Source: Rebecca billardiae RCC1528 (taxonomy: Eukaryota > Haptophyta). Taken from it: a stretch of DNA of 64,000 nucleotides. Location: assembly GCA_965240325.2 (NCBI GenBank), contig OZ251227.1, positions 1,426,001 through 1,490,000 on the forward strand. The letters run 5' to 3'. Below the pieces are notes generated by a model. That model had not been told where the DNA came from. It did no database searches and saw only the letters and a program-made list of their open reading frames with translations. Position 1 is the first letter of the stretch. The number at the start of each line of letters is the position of its first letter. Positions 55,963 through 64,000 of this stretch are shown here, piece by piece. Made by a program: the position numbers and the translations under genes.

Positions 55963-56263
55963 CTCTCTATGCGATCTCAAAAACTCGAAACTCGGTCTCC
56001 GCCAGCCCTACAGTTTACTAAGAATAAGAGACGCACACAGCTCAGGCAGGCGAGATTGACGCCCGCCAACTGTCACCGCCCATGAAGCCGTCGCCGATGG
56101 TAGCGCCGCCGGAAAAAATCGTATAAAATCGCCCCCCGTCCCTTTTTTTCCGCCGCCGCCCCCCGTCCCTTTTTTCTTGATCAAAGATCTTTTTGAAACG
56201 TGGTTCGGGCCCGCCGCTGGTGCGGGCTCCACGCTGCGCGCTCCGCCCTGCACCGCGGGCCAT
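55963..56263 (-). repeat. Dispersed repeat, right (-) copy with internal insertion
   Basis: Read on the minus strand from 56263, it matches the copy at 51763. A duplicated poly-A/G block and about 130 extra bases separate the AAAAAAGGGA block from the GGAGACCGAGTTTCGAG block. The extra segment includes CGTCTCTTATTCTTAGTAAA, which also occurs at 53883-53902 in the other orientation. Confidence 0.8.
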
Positions 56264-56381
56264 CATTAATCATCTAATAAGTAGACCTACTCATAGTCGT
56301 AGTTAAGCTCTGAGTCTGGACTATATACTGTAATGTATACTACTGTCACTGATCAGGTCGCGGCGAGCCGCGCAGCCCGTA

Positions 56382-57809
56382 CTACCCTTCGAGCAGGCCG
56401 AGCGTGCGCTCGAGCTGCTCCGCGTACGCGCGCTGCAGCACGCGCACGGCGCGCGCGTGTCGTCCACTGAGCTGCTCCGGCGACTTGCCCGCCTTGTTGC
56501 GTGCCACCACGTCAGCGCCGAGCGCCAGCAGCTGCTCGACGAGCTGCACGCCGCCATCGCTGCCATCGCCGGCGGCGCCATCCTCGCCCGCGCCACGCGC
56601 GGCCGCGGCGGTGCGGCGCTTCTCCTCGTCTGGCGGCGCGGCCGCACGCATGCCCAGCGCGCGGCACGCGGTGTGCAGCGGCGTGTCGCCATCCTCATCC
56701 TCCGCACGCACTGCCGCGGCGAGCTCGGACTCGAGCTGGCCGGGCAGAGCGAGCAGCGCGCGCACGCAGCCGAGCTCGAGGCACTGGCACGCGATGTGCA
56801 GAGGCACGTGCCTGCTGCCATCGCGCGCGAGCAGCGCCGCCGGCTCGGCCGCGAGCAGCGCGCGCGCCACGTCCGCGTGCCCGGCCAGGCACGCCAGATG
56901 CAGCGGCGTGCCCAGGCCGCGGCCGTCGCCGTGGAGCGCGGAGCCGCCGTCTGCGAGAGCGCGCGCGGCCGCGTCGAGGTCGCCCTCAGCTGCCGCGCGC
57001 GCCAAGCGCTCGCCGGCGGCGGCGCAGGGCGCGCGGCGTGGCACCGCGGCCGCCTGCTCGGCCTCGGCGGGCGGGGCCTCGGCGGCCGTCGGCTCGGCGC
57101 CGCGCTCGGATTGGCCGATGGCGGCGGCGCTGCTGGCGGGTGCGGCGCATGAGTCGAGGCCAGCGCCGCCACCGCCTCGGCGCGGCTTGCGCTTGTGCCG
57201 CCTTCGCAAGCTCGGCGGCGCAGCCACCGCCGGCGCCGCTTCCGCGCCGGCGGGCGAATCGGCCGAGGCCGGCGCCAGCAGCGGCCCTGCCCACCGGTCG
57301 GGCGCGGGGGGCTGAGCGGGCGCGGCCTCAGCGACGCGGGGCGCAGCCGGGCCTTCCGCCGGGGCGTGTGCAGCCGCGGGCGTCGATGGTGGCGGGGCGG
57401 GCGAGGGCGGCTCCGGCCGAGGGGCGGCAGCCGGGGACGTGGCCGGCGCGTCCGATCGCGCAGTCTCCTCGCTCGAGGGCGCGTCCTCGGCCATCGGCGG
57501 GCCGACGGGGGCGTGGGCGGGGCCGTCCGCCGCTGGCGGGCGCGCGCCCGCCCCCTCCGTGCCCAGCGCCGCCGCAGCTGCCACGGCCGCGCGCGCGACG
57601 TGCACGCCGCGCGCGCCCCTGCCCAGAGAGTCGCGCGGAGTGGCCGGCGGGGCGGGCGGCGGCATCGGCGGCGTCGGCATGTGCCAGTCGGCGGCGGGAG
57701 GCCGTGCGGTGGCCGAGCTGGCTCGCGGCGCGGCGTGCGCCGAGTGCTGCGCCGCGTCGGCCGCCGGCTCGACACTCGAGCTGCTCGAGGTGCGCCCGAG
57801 CCTGCGAGT

Positions 57810-57861
<52 letters not shown>

Positions 57862-57862
57862 A

Positions 57863-57896
<34 letters not shown>

Positions 57897-58963
57897 GGTG
57901 GTGGTGCTGAGCATGCACTGCAGCACCGACTTGACGTTGACGAGGTCCTCGGCGTGCCGCGCCTCGGAGGCCTCGAGCTCGCAGTGCAGCTGCGACAGCC
58001 GCCCGCGCAGCAGCGAGTTCTCGCGGCTCGCCGCCTCGCTCTGCTGCAGCACCGCGCGCGCGGTCGCCAGGTCCCTCACCTGCTCCTCCCACGCCGACCA
58101 CGCCGTCGTAAGGAACGCGCCGGTCGCGATCACGATCAGCAGGAGGCGCTCGACGCCCGCGCTGGCGAGCGCGCGCGCGCCCGCGGTGTACGCGCGGCCG
58201 AGCCGCTCGGCGAGCGAGCAGCCCGCGCCCGCCCTCGCGCCCTCGCACTCGCGCGCGAGCAGCGCGCGGCCCGCGTCGGCGAGCGCGCCCGCGGTGAAGG
58301 AGCCGATCCCGGCGGCGGTGAGCGCGCCGAGCGGCAGCGGCCGCAGCGAGCACGTGTGGATGTTGAAGCCGCTCTGCGTGATCATCAGGCAGAACATGCC
58401 CTCGCGCACGTACGAGCTCGACGCGTGGTGCGTGCCCAGCGTGAGCGCGAGCGTGCGCACCACCGCCGAGAGCGCGCGCAGCCGCGGGCGCGACGCGTCG
58501 ATCAGCGCGCGCGCGTCGTCGCGCCACCACTGCGCTACGCTGGCGACCGACTGCACGCGCGCGCTGATGTCGGACATCGCGCACGACTCGGCGAGGCCGA
58601 GGGCGAGCATCGCGATCGCCTCGGCGTGCGTGCGCAGCCGCTCGCCCTGGCTGCTCCCCAGCGTCACCAGCGCGAGCCCGCCGAAGCACGCCGCCGAGCA
58701 CAGCCCGAGCGCGCGGCAGCGGCGCGCCAGCACCTGCGCCAGCCCAACCGCCACCTCGTCAAACTCAGCGTGCTTGCGCGCGAGCTCGGAGGAGACGGGC
58801 GGCGAGAGCGCCTCGAGCTCGGCGAGGGTGGGCCGCGGCGGCGCGGGCGCGGGCGCGAACGCCGGGCGGAGCAGGCTGGCCAGCGTGAGGATCCCGCTCT
58901 CCCGCGCCGCGCCGCAGCCGCTGCTGCGCAGCGCCGAGCGCGGTGGCGGCGGCGCCGCCGCCG

Positions 58964-58997
<34 letters not shown>

Positions 58998-59924
58998 CTC
59001 GGCCGAGCTGGTGGAGGCGCTGGCGGAGGAGGAGGCGTCGAAGCAGTCGAGGCTGCTGAGGCTCTCGATGCTACTCACGCTCGCCGCCGTGGAGAACCGG
59101 TCCGCCACCTCACTCCGCGCCGCCGTCTCGAGCATGCGCTGGTGCGTGCCCGAGAGCTCCTGCTCCGCCATCAGCCCGTGCCGCCGCATGCAGACGTACA
59201 CGGAAGAGAGGAGCGCGCTGCCGCCCATCAGCGCCCAGCAGATCGCCTCTCGGCGGTGCTCGAGCCGGCCCATGAACGCGGGCGCCACCTCCGCGTGGAA
59301 CGCGCACGCCTCCGTCCCGATCGCCAGCCCCGCCGAGCCGAGCAGCGCGGTCGCCACCAGCAGCTCGAGTGCGTACATTCTCAGCGCCGCGCGCGCGGGG
59401 ATCGCCGGCAGGATGTGCGGCATCGCGACGTTGAAGCCGCTCACGTCGAGGCAGCGCAGCGCGACGACGCGCGATGAGCACGAGCTGAAGACGATGCACG
59501 TCTTCGCCACCATGTGGAAGCCGAACACGACGATCACGCCGAGCAAGAAGAGGCGGGTCGAGACGCGCGCCTCGGCGCGCACAGCGAGCGCGAGCGCGGC
59601 GTCGAGGAGGATGGGGAGCACGTCGAGGGCGAGCGTGAGGGCGGGCACGGCGGTCTGCGAGCCGATCACCAGCATCGACAAGACGTGCCACGCCAGCGTG
59701 TTCAGCGCGAGCAGGAAGGTCTGGGGCCGCGAGCGCCTCACGAGCTCCCACTCGCGCTCGGACAGAGCGCGCGCGCGCGCGGCAGCAGCCGGCGCGGGCT
59801 CGCACCGGCCCCGCTGGCTGTACAGCCACACGCCCCCTAGCCCAGCCGCGAGAGCCGTGGTCGCCCCCAGCCAATCCATCGCGCCCACACCGACACCCAC
59901 GGCGCCGACCGCGCTGCACGTCAC
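56382..59924 (-). CDS. Multi-pass membrane protein with coiled coil and C-terminal ankyrin repeats
   Basis: This is an intron-free 1,180-residue protein. The N-terminal half (about 15-610) has some eight to ten hydrophobic helices, for example TFLLALNTLAWHVLSMLVIG, RLFLLGVIVVFGFHMVAKTC, EAICWALMGGSALLSSVYVC and RLLLIVIATGAFLTTAWSAW. They fall in two groups separated by a Ser- and Gly-rich loop (about 285-400). A coiled coil follows at about 610-670 and a (GA)n run at about 675-705. Then comes a long Pro/Ala-rich linker with a basic RRRHKRKPRR patch. Four ankyrin repeats lie at about 990-1160 (GTPLHLACLAGHADVARALL, VPLHIACQCLELGCVRALL, DTPLHTACRAL, VEQLLALGADVVARNKAGKS). The fold is not one I can name; no ion-channel pore or DHHC motif was seen. 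Translation may begin at the second Met (MDWLG). The gene diverges from the peroxidase gene. Confidence 0.75.
57808..57897. repeat. CGCCCG hexanucleotide run coding for (Gly-Ala)n
   Basis: About 15 copies of a GC-only hexamer, with one ACGCCC variant, encode the Gly-Ala tract of the ankyrin protein. Similar shorter runs occur near 17460 and 24865 in other genes of the window. Confidence 0.8.
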
Positions 59925-60166
59925 AGCGCGTGACGCCCGGGCCGTCCTGCAGCTGGGGTCCAGGGCGTCCCGTACGAGTATCCCTGCTTACCCAACCGCA
60001 ACTTTTGATTGCTTTCGTCCGTCCGGACTGGTCGCTCCGTACTCAGACTCGCCGACGCGGATCGATCCTGAATCCGGACCCGTGGCACGGCCGACAGAAG
60101 TGCGCGGCCCGCCACCCGTCGTCGTCGCGTCGTCGGCGCTGCAGATTGCGGCGAGTGCTCACCGCC
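59925..60166. promoter_or_regulatory. Short divergent promoter region
   Basis: Only 242 bases separate the start codons of the ankyrin gene (-) and the TPR-peroxidase gene (+). Any promoter and both 5' leaders must therefore overlap or be shared. It includes a locally AT-rich stretch (CAACTTTTGATTGCTTTCGT near 60000). Co-regulation is an inference from spacing alone. Confidence 0.4.
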
Positions 60167-61851
60167 ATGGCTACGAGTGGGGCGGGCAAGGTGTCGTGGG
60201 TGGAGGCGCCTGCGCCCAAGGCCGAGGAGATGGCCGTCCAGTACGACGGCCAGATGCGCATCGCCTTCGACGCGTTCGACGCGGGCCGGTACACGGAGGC
60301 TGTGGCGCACTTTAACGCCGCGGCCGAGCTGTGCGCCAAGATGCCCAAGCACGACACGGCGTCCTCGGCGTGGGTCGCGCGCCGGGTGAAGGCCATGAAC
60401 AACAGCGCCGCGTCGAAGGACAAGCTCGGCGAGCTCGAGGCCGCCGAGCGAGGCTACGCGGCCGCGCGGAAGGTCCTGCTCGACGCGTACGCCTCGTACA
60501 GCTTCCCCTCGTTGTGGGACTCGTCCTACTCGGCGATGCTCGCGCACGTGGAGAAGAAGATGGGCATGATGCCGCGCACGGTGGGGGCGCACGTCGGCGA
60601 GGGCGTCGACGTCGGCGAGGTCGTCGACGTCGGCAAGCACATGGCGCACGAGGCGGTCGCCGCGTTCAAGGCGAAGGAGTACGAGCGCGCGCTGCCGCTG
60701 CTCGAGCAGGCGATCGCGATCCTCGAGAAGCACGGGCGCGGCGACGCGATCACGCTGGCGACGTGCATCAACAACCTCGCCTCGACGCACATGGAGCTCG
60801 GCAACGCCGAGCCCGCGCGCAGAAACTACATCCGCGCGCTGCAGGTGCCGGGCACGACCGAGGCGCAGCGCACGCACATGCAGGGCAAGCTCAAGCAGCT
60901 CAACGCCCGGCTGGCGGGCGCGGGGCGCGGCGGCGAGGTGCAGCGCGCGCTGCAGAGCGAGCTCGCCGCGCTCGTGAAGGAGAAGGGCTGCGGCCCCATC
61001 CTCATCCGGCTGTCGTGGCACGACGCCGGCGTGTTTGCCGAGGGGAAGGGCGGCTGCCCGAACGCCGCGATGCGCTTTGGCGCGGAGGGCGAGGGCGCGT
61101 TCGGCGCCAACGCGGGGCTGCCGGACGTGGCGCTGGGGCTGCTCGCGCCGCTCACGGCCAAGTACGTGGAGGGGCAGAAGGTGATCTCGCACGCGGACAT
61201 GTGGGCCCTCGCCGCCAACGTCGCGATCGAGGCGATGGGCGGACCGCACGTGCCGACGCGCTTTGGGCGGCAGGACGCCGCGTCCGCGGCCGAGTCTGTT
61301 GAGGGCCAGGCGGGACGGCTGCCCGATGGCGACAAGGTGCGCGCGCCGCGCCCGCGTCGGCCAGCCGCGCGAGCCCGCGCCGCCGCGGCTCAGCCGTCTC
61401 TGACCCGCCCGCGTCGCCCCCAACCCGCCGCCCGGCCTGGATGGAGCAGGGCGCGGCGCACCTGCGCGAGATCTTCGGGCCCAAGGGCTTTGGCGACCAG
61501 GCGATAGTCGCCCTCAGCGGCGCACACACCGTCGGCCGCTGCCACGCCAACCGCTCGGGCTTCGACGGGCCGTGGACCGAGCAGCCGCTCAAGTTCGACA
61601 ACTCGTACTTTGTGTCCCTCCTGCGCAACGCCTACCAGCCCGAAAAGACCGCCGCGGGCTGCCCGCAGCACCGCCATGCGGCGAGCGGCACAATCATGCT
61701 CGAGTCAGACCTTGCCCTTGTCTCCGACCCGGCGTTCAAGCCACACGTCGAGCGGTACGCTGCCGATCAGAGCGCCTTCTTCGCAGACTTCGTCGAGGCG
61801 TGGGTGATGCTGCAGGAGCTCGGCTGCACAGGGCTTCGCGACGCGCTCTGA
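60167..61851 (+). CDS. TPR-fused ascorbate peroxidase-type (class I) heme peroxidase, 2 exons
   Basis: Exons are 60167-61336 and 61450-61851 (intron GTGCGC...CAG, phase 0), giving 523 residues. The start sits in a good context (GCCGCCATGG equivalent). The first 260 residues carry about four TPR-like helical pairs (AFDAGRYTEAVAHFNAAAEL, AAFKAKEYERALPLLEQAIA, NNLASTHMELGNAEPARRNY). The peroxidase domain follows. Its distal site is LIRLSWHDAGVF (catalytic Arg, Trp, His), then RFGAEGEGAFGANAGL and ADMWALAANVAIEAMGGP. The proximal heme ligand is His in ALSGAHTVGRCH, followed by WTEQPLKFDNSYF with the conserved Trp, and the C-terminal SDLALVSDPAFKPHVERY. Family enzymes reduce hydrogen peroxide using ascorbate (or cytochrome c in the sister group). 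No organelle signal is obvious, so a cytosolic location is likely. The TPR part may tether it to partners. Confidence 0.88.
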
Positions 61852-62120
61852 AGTCGCTTCAGCAGCTGCGCTGCTTTAAGAGTGGACGTGGCGGTGCGCG
61901 CGTGACGCAGCGACGTGATTGCTGCGCTGATGACAGGGTGTAAGAATGCTGCTGTGCAGTGTCAGACGACGCCCGTTTGACTCTGTATCATCATCGACGA
62001 GTTCTGGCGTCGTTGAATCTCGCGCGTCATCAGACATCGTCAGAGTCTGCTCCGTGCGCTATATATAGCCTATATATATATATACTCAGTATAGGACATC
62101 ATGGTACAGTATTCAGAGTA

Positions 62121-62147
62121 TAGAGAGAGAGAGAGACTGTCTGAGCT

Positions 62148-62183
<36 letters not shown>

Positions 62184-62187
62184 CTGT

Positions 62188-62224
<37 letters not shown>
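62121..62224. repeat. (GA)n microsatellite
   Basis: About 100 bases of nearly pure GA, interrupted twice by the phrase GACTGTCTGAG, which is itself duplicated. Confidence 0.95.
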
Positions 62225-62227
<3 letters not shown>

Positions 62228-62433
62228 TTGATCATCATACTCATTTGCGCTGGTGATGATAGTATACGACGACGTATATAGCAGTAGCGCAATAAGTATT
62301 AGCGCAGTGCAGCCCAGCAGCGCATATTATTCATCAGATAGATCAGTGTGACATATGCGCCGCTGGTCGTGGACGGTCTAGTGGACGACGCCGCCCGCGC
62401 CGGGGCACCCGGATTCCCGGCTATGACGGCTAT

Positions 62434-62436
<3 letters not shown>

Positions 62437-62507
<71 letters not shown>
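62437..62507. repeat. (CT)n microsatellite
   Basis: An uninterrupted 71-base CT run, complementary to the GA tract about 210 bases upstream. The two could pair as a long hairpin or form triplex DNA. Confidence 0.95.
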
Positions 62508-62510
<3 letters not shown>

Positions 62511-62660
62511 TCGAACGAGTTTCGATATGATGATGATATGCATGATCATGATGACGATGATGATCAGGCAATAACATGCGCGCGTATGTCAGCAGCAGTC
62601 ACGTCGGCGATCACATCATCATCTGATGACGCGCCGCGCGGTCTCCTCCTCGAAGCATCA

Positions 62661-64000
62661 TCATTTCCGAGCAGCGGCCCCATCGTCGAGCGTGGTCATG
62701 ATATCCTTTGCCGCCTTGAGCGGCGTCGCAAAGCTCGCGTGCGCCTGTGACGCTTTGACTCGCTCGAGAGCCGCTGCGTACTCCTCGCGCAGCCCGACGA
62801 GCGCCGATGCCGCCGCATCGTGGCCTTCGCCAGACTGCGAGGCGAGCTCAACGAGCACGCTCTGCAGCTCAACGGCGAGCGCGAGCCACTGCTCGGAGGA
62901 CTTGGGCATGTCCATGCGGCCGGCATGGATGGCAAACTTCTCGGCTTTTGCGCACAGCCACTCGAGCATGCTGCGCCACACGGGCCGCGCGCCCATCGAC
63001 GAGTGCTTTCCCGCGGTCGCGACGTGCCCCACTTTGAGCACAAGATCAGTGTCGACGCACGCCTCTGCGTGGGACAGCCGCTCAATGAGCCGCGTGATGC
63101 AGGTGCACATGCGTACGAGCGCATCTGCACCGTTGTTGGAGGCGCCGCCGTCCTCGAGGCGCTGCGCGTACGCGCTGAACGCCCGCCGGAAGCCGAGCGC
63201 TGCTGCCGGGCGCAGCTGGTTGGTCGGCGCCTCGAGGGAAGCGGCGCGCTGGGCGAGCAGCTCGAGGTGCTCCGCGCTGAGCTCGGGCACCACGCCGTCA
63301 CGCAGCCGGCTGAGCAGAGAGGCACGCGCTGCGCCGGCGCCGCCCGTGCTGGGCCCGGTGCGCGCCTCGAGCCACGCCGTCATCTCGAGATCGACCAGCC
63401 GCAGTGACGGCTGCAGCGCGTCGAGAGCGCTGCGAGCCGCCGCTACATGGCCAGTGGCGCCGCCGCCGCCGTCCACCTCCATCGCGTCGTCGCACGTCTC
63501 GAACTTGCCTGTGCCCGCTGCGGCGCCAGCATTGTCGCGCTTGGCGTCGACGGGCTGTGGCAGCTCGCTGATCAGCTCGAGCGCAGCGGTGGCATTCTTG
63601 TGCGCCGCGGCAGCGTAGTTCGCGGCCTGATCGAACGTGAGCGCGGACGGCGGCATGCTGTCGAGCAGCTCCTTCACGGCGAGAGCGATCTCTGCGCGGC
63701 ATTCAATGGCAAACTCCGTCTGCTTCGCTGACGGCGGCATGCGCTCGTTGAGCCGCAGCGCGCACTGCAGGCAGTCGAACGCCAGCTGGTGGTCGGCGAG
63801 CTCGTTCGCCCGGAAGGCAAGGTTCCAGCCGAGCACGGTGCACCACCACACGTCGTCTTCCGTGCCGCACGACGCCTCGCCAGCGAGCGCCGGCAGCCGC
63901 CTGACCGCACACTTGAGGTAGCCACCGAGAGCCTTGAGCTCGTCCTGCTCGAGCAGCGTCGGATCGCGCTCGCCGAGCGCGACACGGTGCAGCTGGCGCA
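62661..64000 (-). CDS. C-terminal part of an alpha-helical (TPR-like) protein, possibly SPO22/ZIP4-related
   Basis: The frame is open from the right edge to a TGA at 62663-62661, so the N-terminus lies outside the window; at least 445 residues are visible. The part nearest the edge reads VWWCTVLGWNLAFRANELAD then HQLAFDCLQCALRLNERMPP. This pairing (W.....WNLA.....A..C...AL.L) resembles the TPR-containing SPO22/ZIP4/TEX11 meiotic proteins, which organise crossovers. The rest is helical with an Ala/Gly-rich insert (GAAAGTGKFETCDDAMEVDG) and ends in a Lys/Asp-rich tail. The ZIP4 link rests on one short stretch and is tentative. A generic TPR protein is equally possible. Confidence 0.6.
   Translation of the reverse strand, partial: RQLHRVALGERDPTLLEQDELKALGGYLKCAVRRLPALAGEASCGTEDDVWWCTVLGWNLAFRANELADHQLAFDCLQCALRLNERMPPSAKQTEFAIECRAEIALAVKELLDSMPPSALTFDQAANYAAAAHKNATAALELISELPQPVDAKRDNAGAAAGTGKFETCDDAMEVDGGGGATGHVAAARSALDALQPSLRLVDLEMTAWLEARTGPSTGGAGAARASLLSRLRDGVVPELSAEHLELLAQRAASLEAPTNQLRPAAALGFRRAFSAYAQRLEDGGASNNGADALVRMCTCITRLIERLSHAEACVDTDLVLKVGHVATAGKHSSMGARPVWRSMLEWLCAKAEKFAIHAGRMDMPKSSEQWLALAVELQSVLVELASQSGEGHDAAASALVGLREEYAAALERVKASQAHASFATPLKAAKDIMTTLDDGAAARK

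Larger units (their letters stand above)
51763..56263. mobile_element. Candidate 4.5-kb fold-back element with long terminal inverted repeats
   Basis: The outermost bases at both ends read ATGGCCCGCGGTGCAGGGCG inwards, followed by shared internal blocks (166 nt on the left, about 300 nt on the right). The interior holds broken coiled-coil coding pieces, a second nested inverted-repeat pair (53451-54911) and an 86-base direct duplication. No transposase or reverse transcriptase was recognised and no target-site duplication was clear, so this may be a non-autonomous element or two independent insertions in opposite orientation. Confidence 0.45.
61852..62660. other. Intergenic region rich in simple repeats
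   Basis: It contains AT-rich simple sequence (TATATATATATA near 62070), a long GA tract, a long CT tract and ATGATG-type repeats near 62530. No gene was found. Confidence 0.6.

Noticed and set aside
57195-60315. Long plus-strand frames opposite the ankyrin protein
   Set aside because: Low-complexity Arg/Ala or Ser/Ala composition with no motifs; the minus strand has clear membrane helices and ankyrin repeats.
1-64000. CRISPR-like arrays or bacterial operons
   Set aside because: The tandem repeats are in-frame coding repeats or microsatellites without unique spacers, and genes carry spliceosomal introns, so the DNA is eukaryotic.

Overview
The window is nuclear DNA of a GC-rich unicellular alga, most likely a haptophyte or close relative. 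The evidence is spliceosomal introns, a plastid-type tRNA methyltransferase, plant-type AP2 domains, an XMAP215 microtubule protein, proline-rich SPPPP wall or matrix stalks, and a REJ/GPS polycystin-like receptor. No bacterial or viral features were seen. The lineage is inferred from domain content and composition; no search was run.

Layout. 1-863 is the 3' end of an unknown gene. 1046-2881 (-) is a three-AP2-domain transcription factor. 4113-6213 (+) is a five-exon leucine-rich-repeat membrane protein with a proline stalk. 6840-7628 (+) is tRNA (guanine-N7)-methyltransferase. 8715-13710 (+) is a fusion of FG-type repeats, coiled coil, protein kinase and RING/IBR-like zinc cluster. 14797-22797 (-) is a six-exon XMAP215/Dis1-family protein with five TOG domains; all its exon phases close. 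23422-48549 (-) is one uninterrupted 8,375-codon frame: signal peptide, beta-helix, about 5,600 residues of proline-rich stalk with four 8-cysteine modules, REJ/PKD-like ectodomain, GPS site, membrane segments and two EF-hands. 48.6-56.3 kb has no intact gene; it holds decayed coding-like stretches and nested inverted repeats that look like a fold-back element. 56382-59924 (-) is a multi-pass membrane protein with C-terminal ankyrin repeats. It is divergent from 60167-61851 (+), a TPR-ascorbate-peroxidase fusion. The right edge carries the C-terminal part of a helical-repeat protein (-), after long GA and CT microsatellites.

The genes do not form an operon or one pathway. Two of them (the LRR protein and the giant receptor) share a design: an extracellular recognition domain raised on a proline-rich stalk above a membrane anchor, as expected for cell-surface or scale-matrix sensing. 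Most introns begin GTGCGC and end CAG, about 55-225 nt long, and this signature allowed splice models to be built by hand. The strongest candidates for something undescribed are the giant receptor with its register-preserving proline repeats and cysteine modules, the FG-kinase-RING fusion, and the nested inverted-repeat element at 51.8-56.3 kb.
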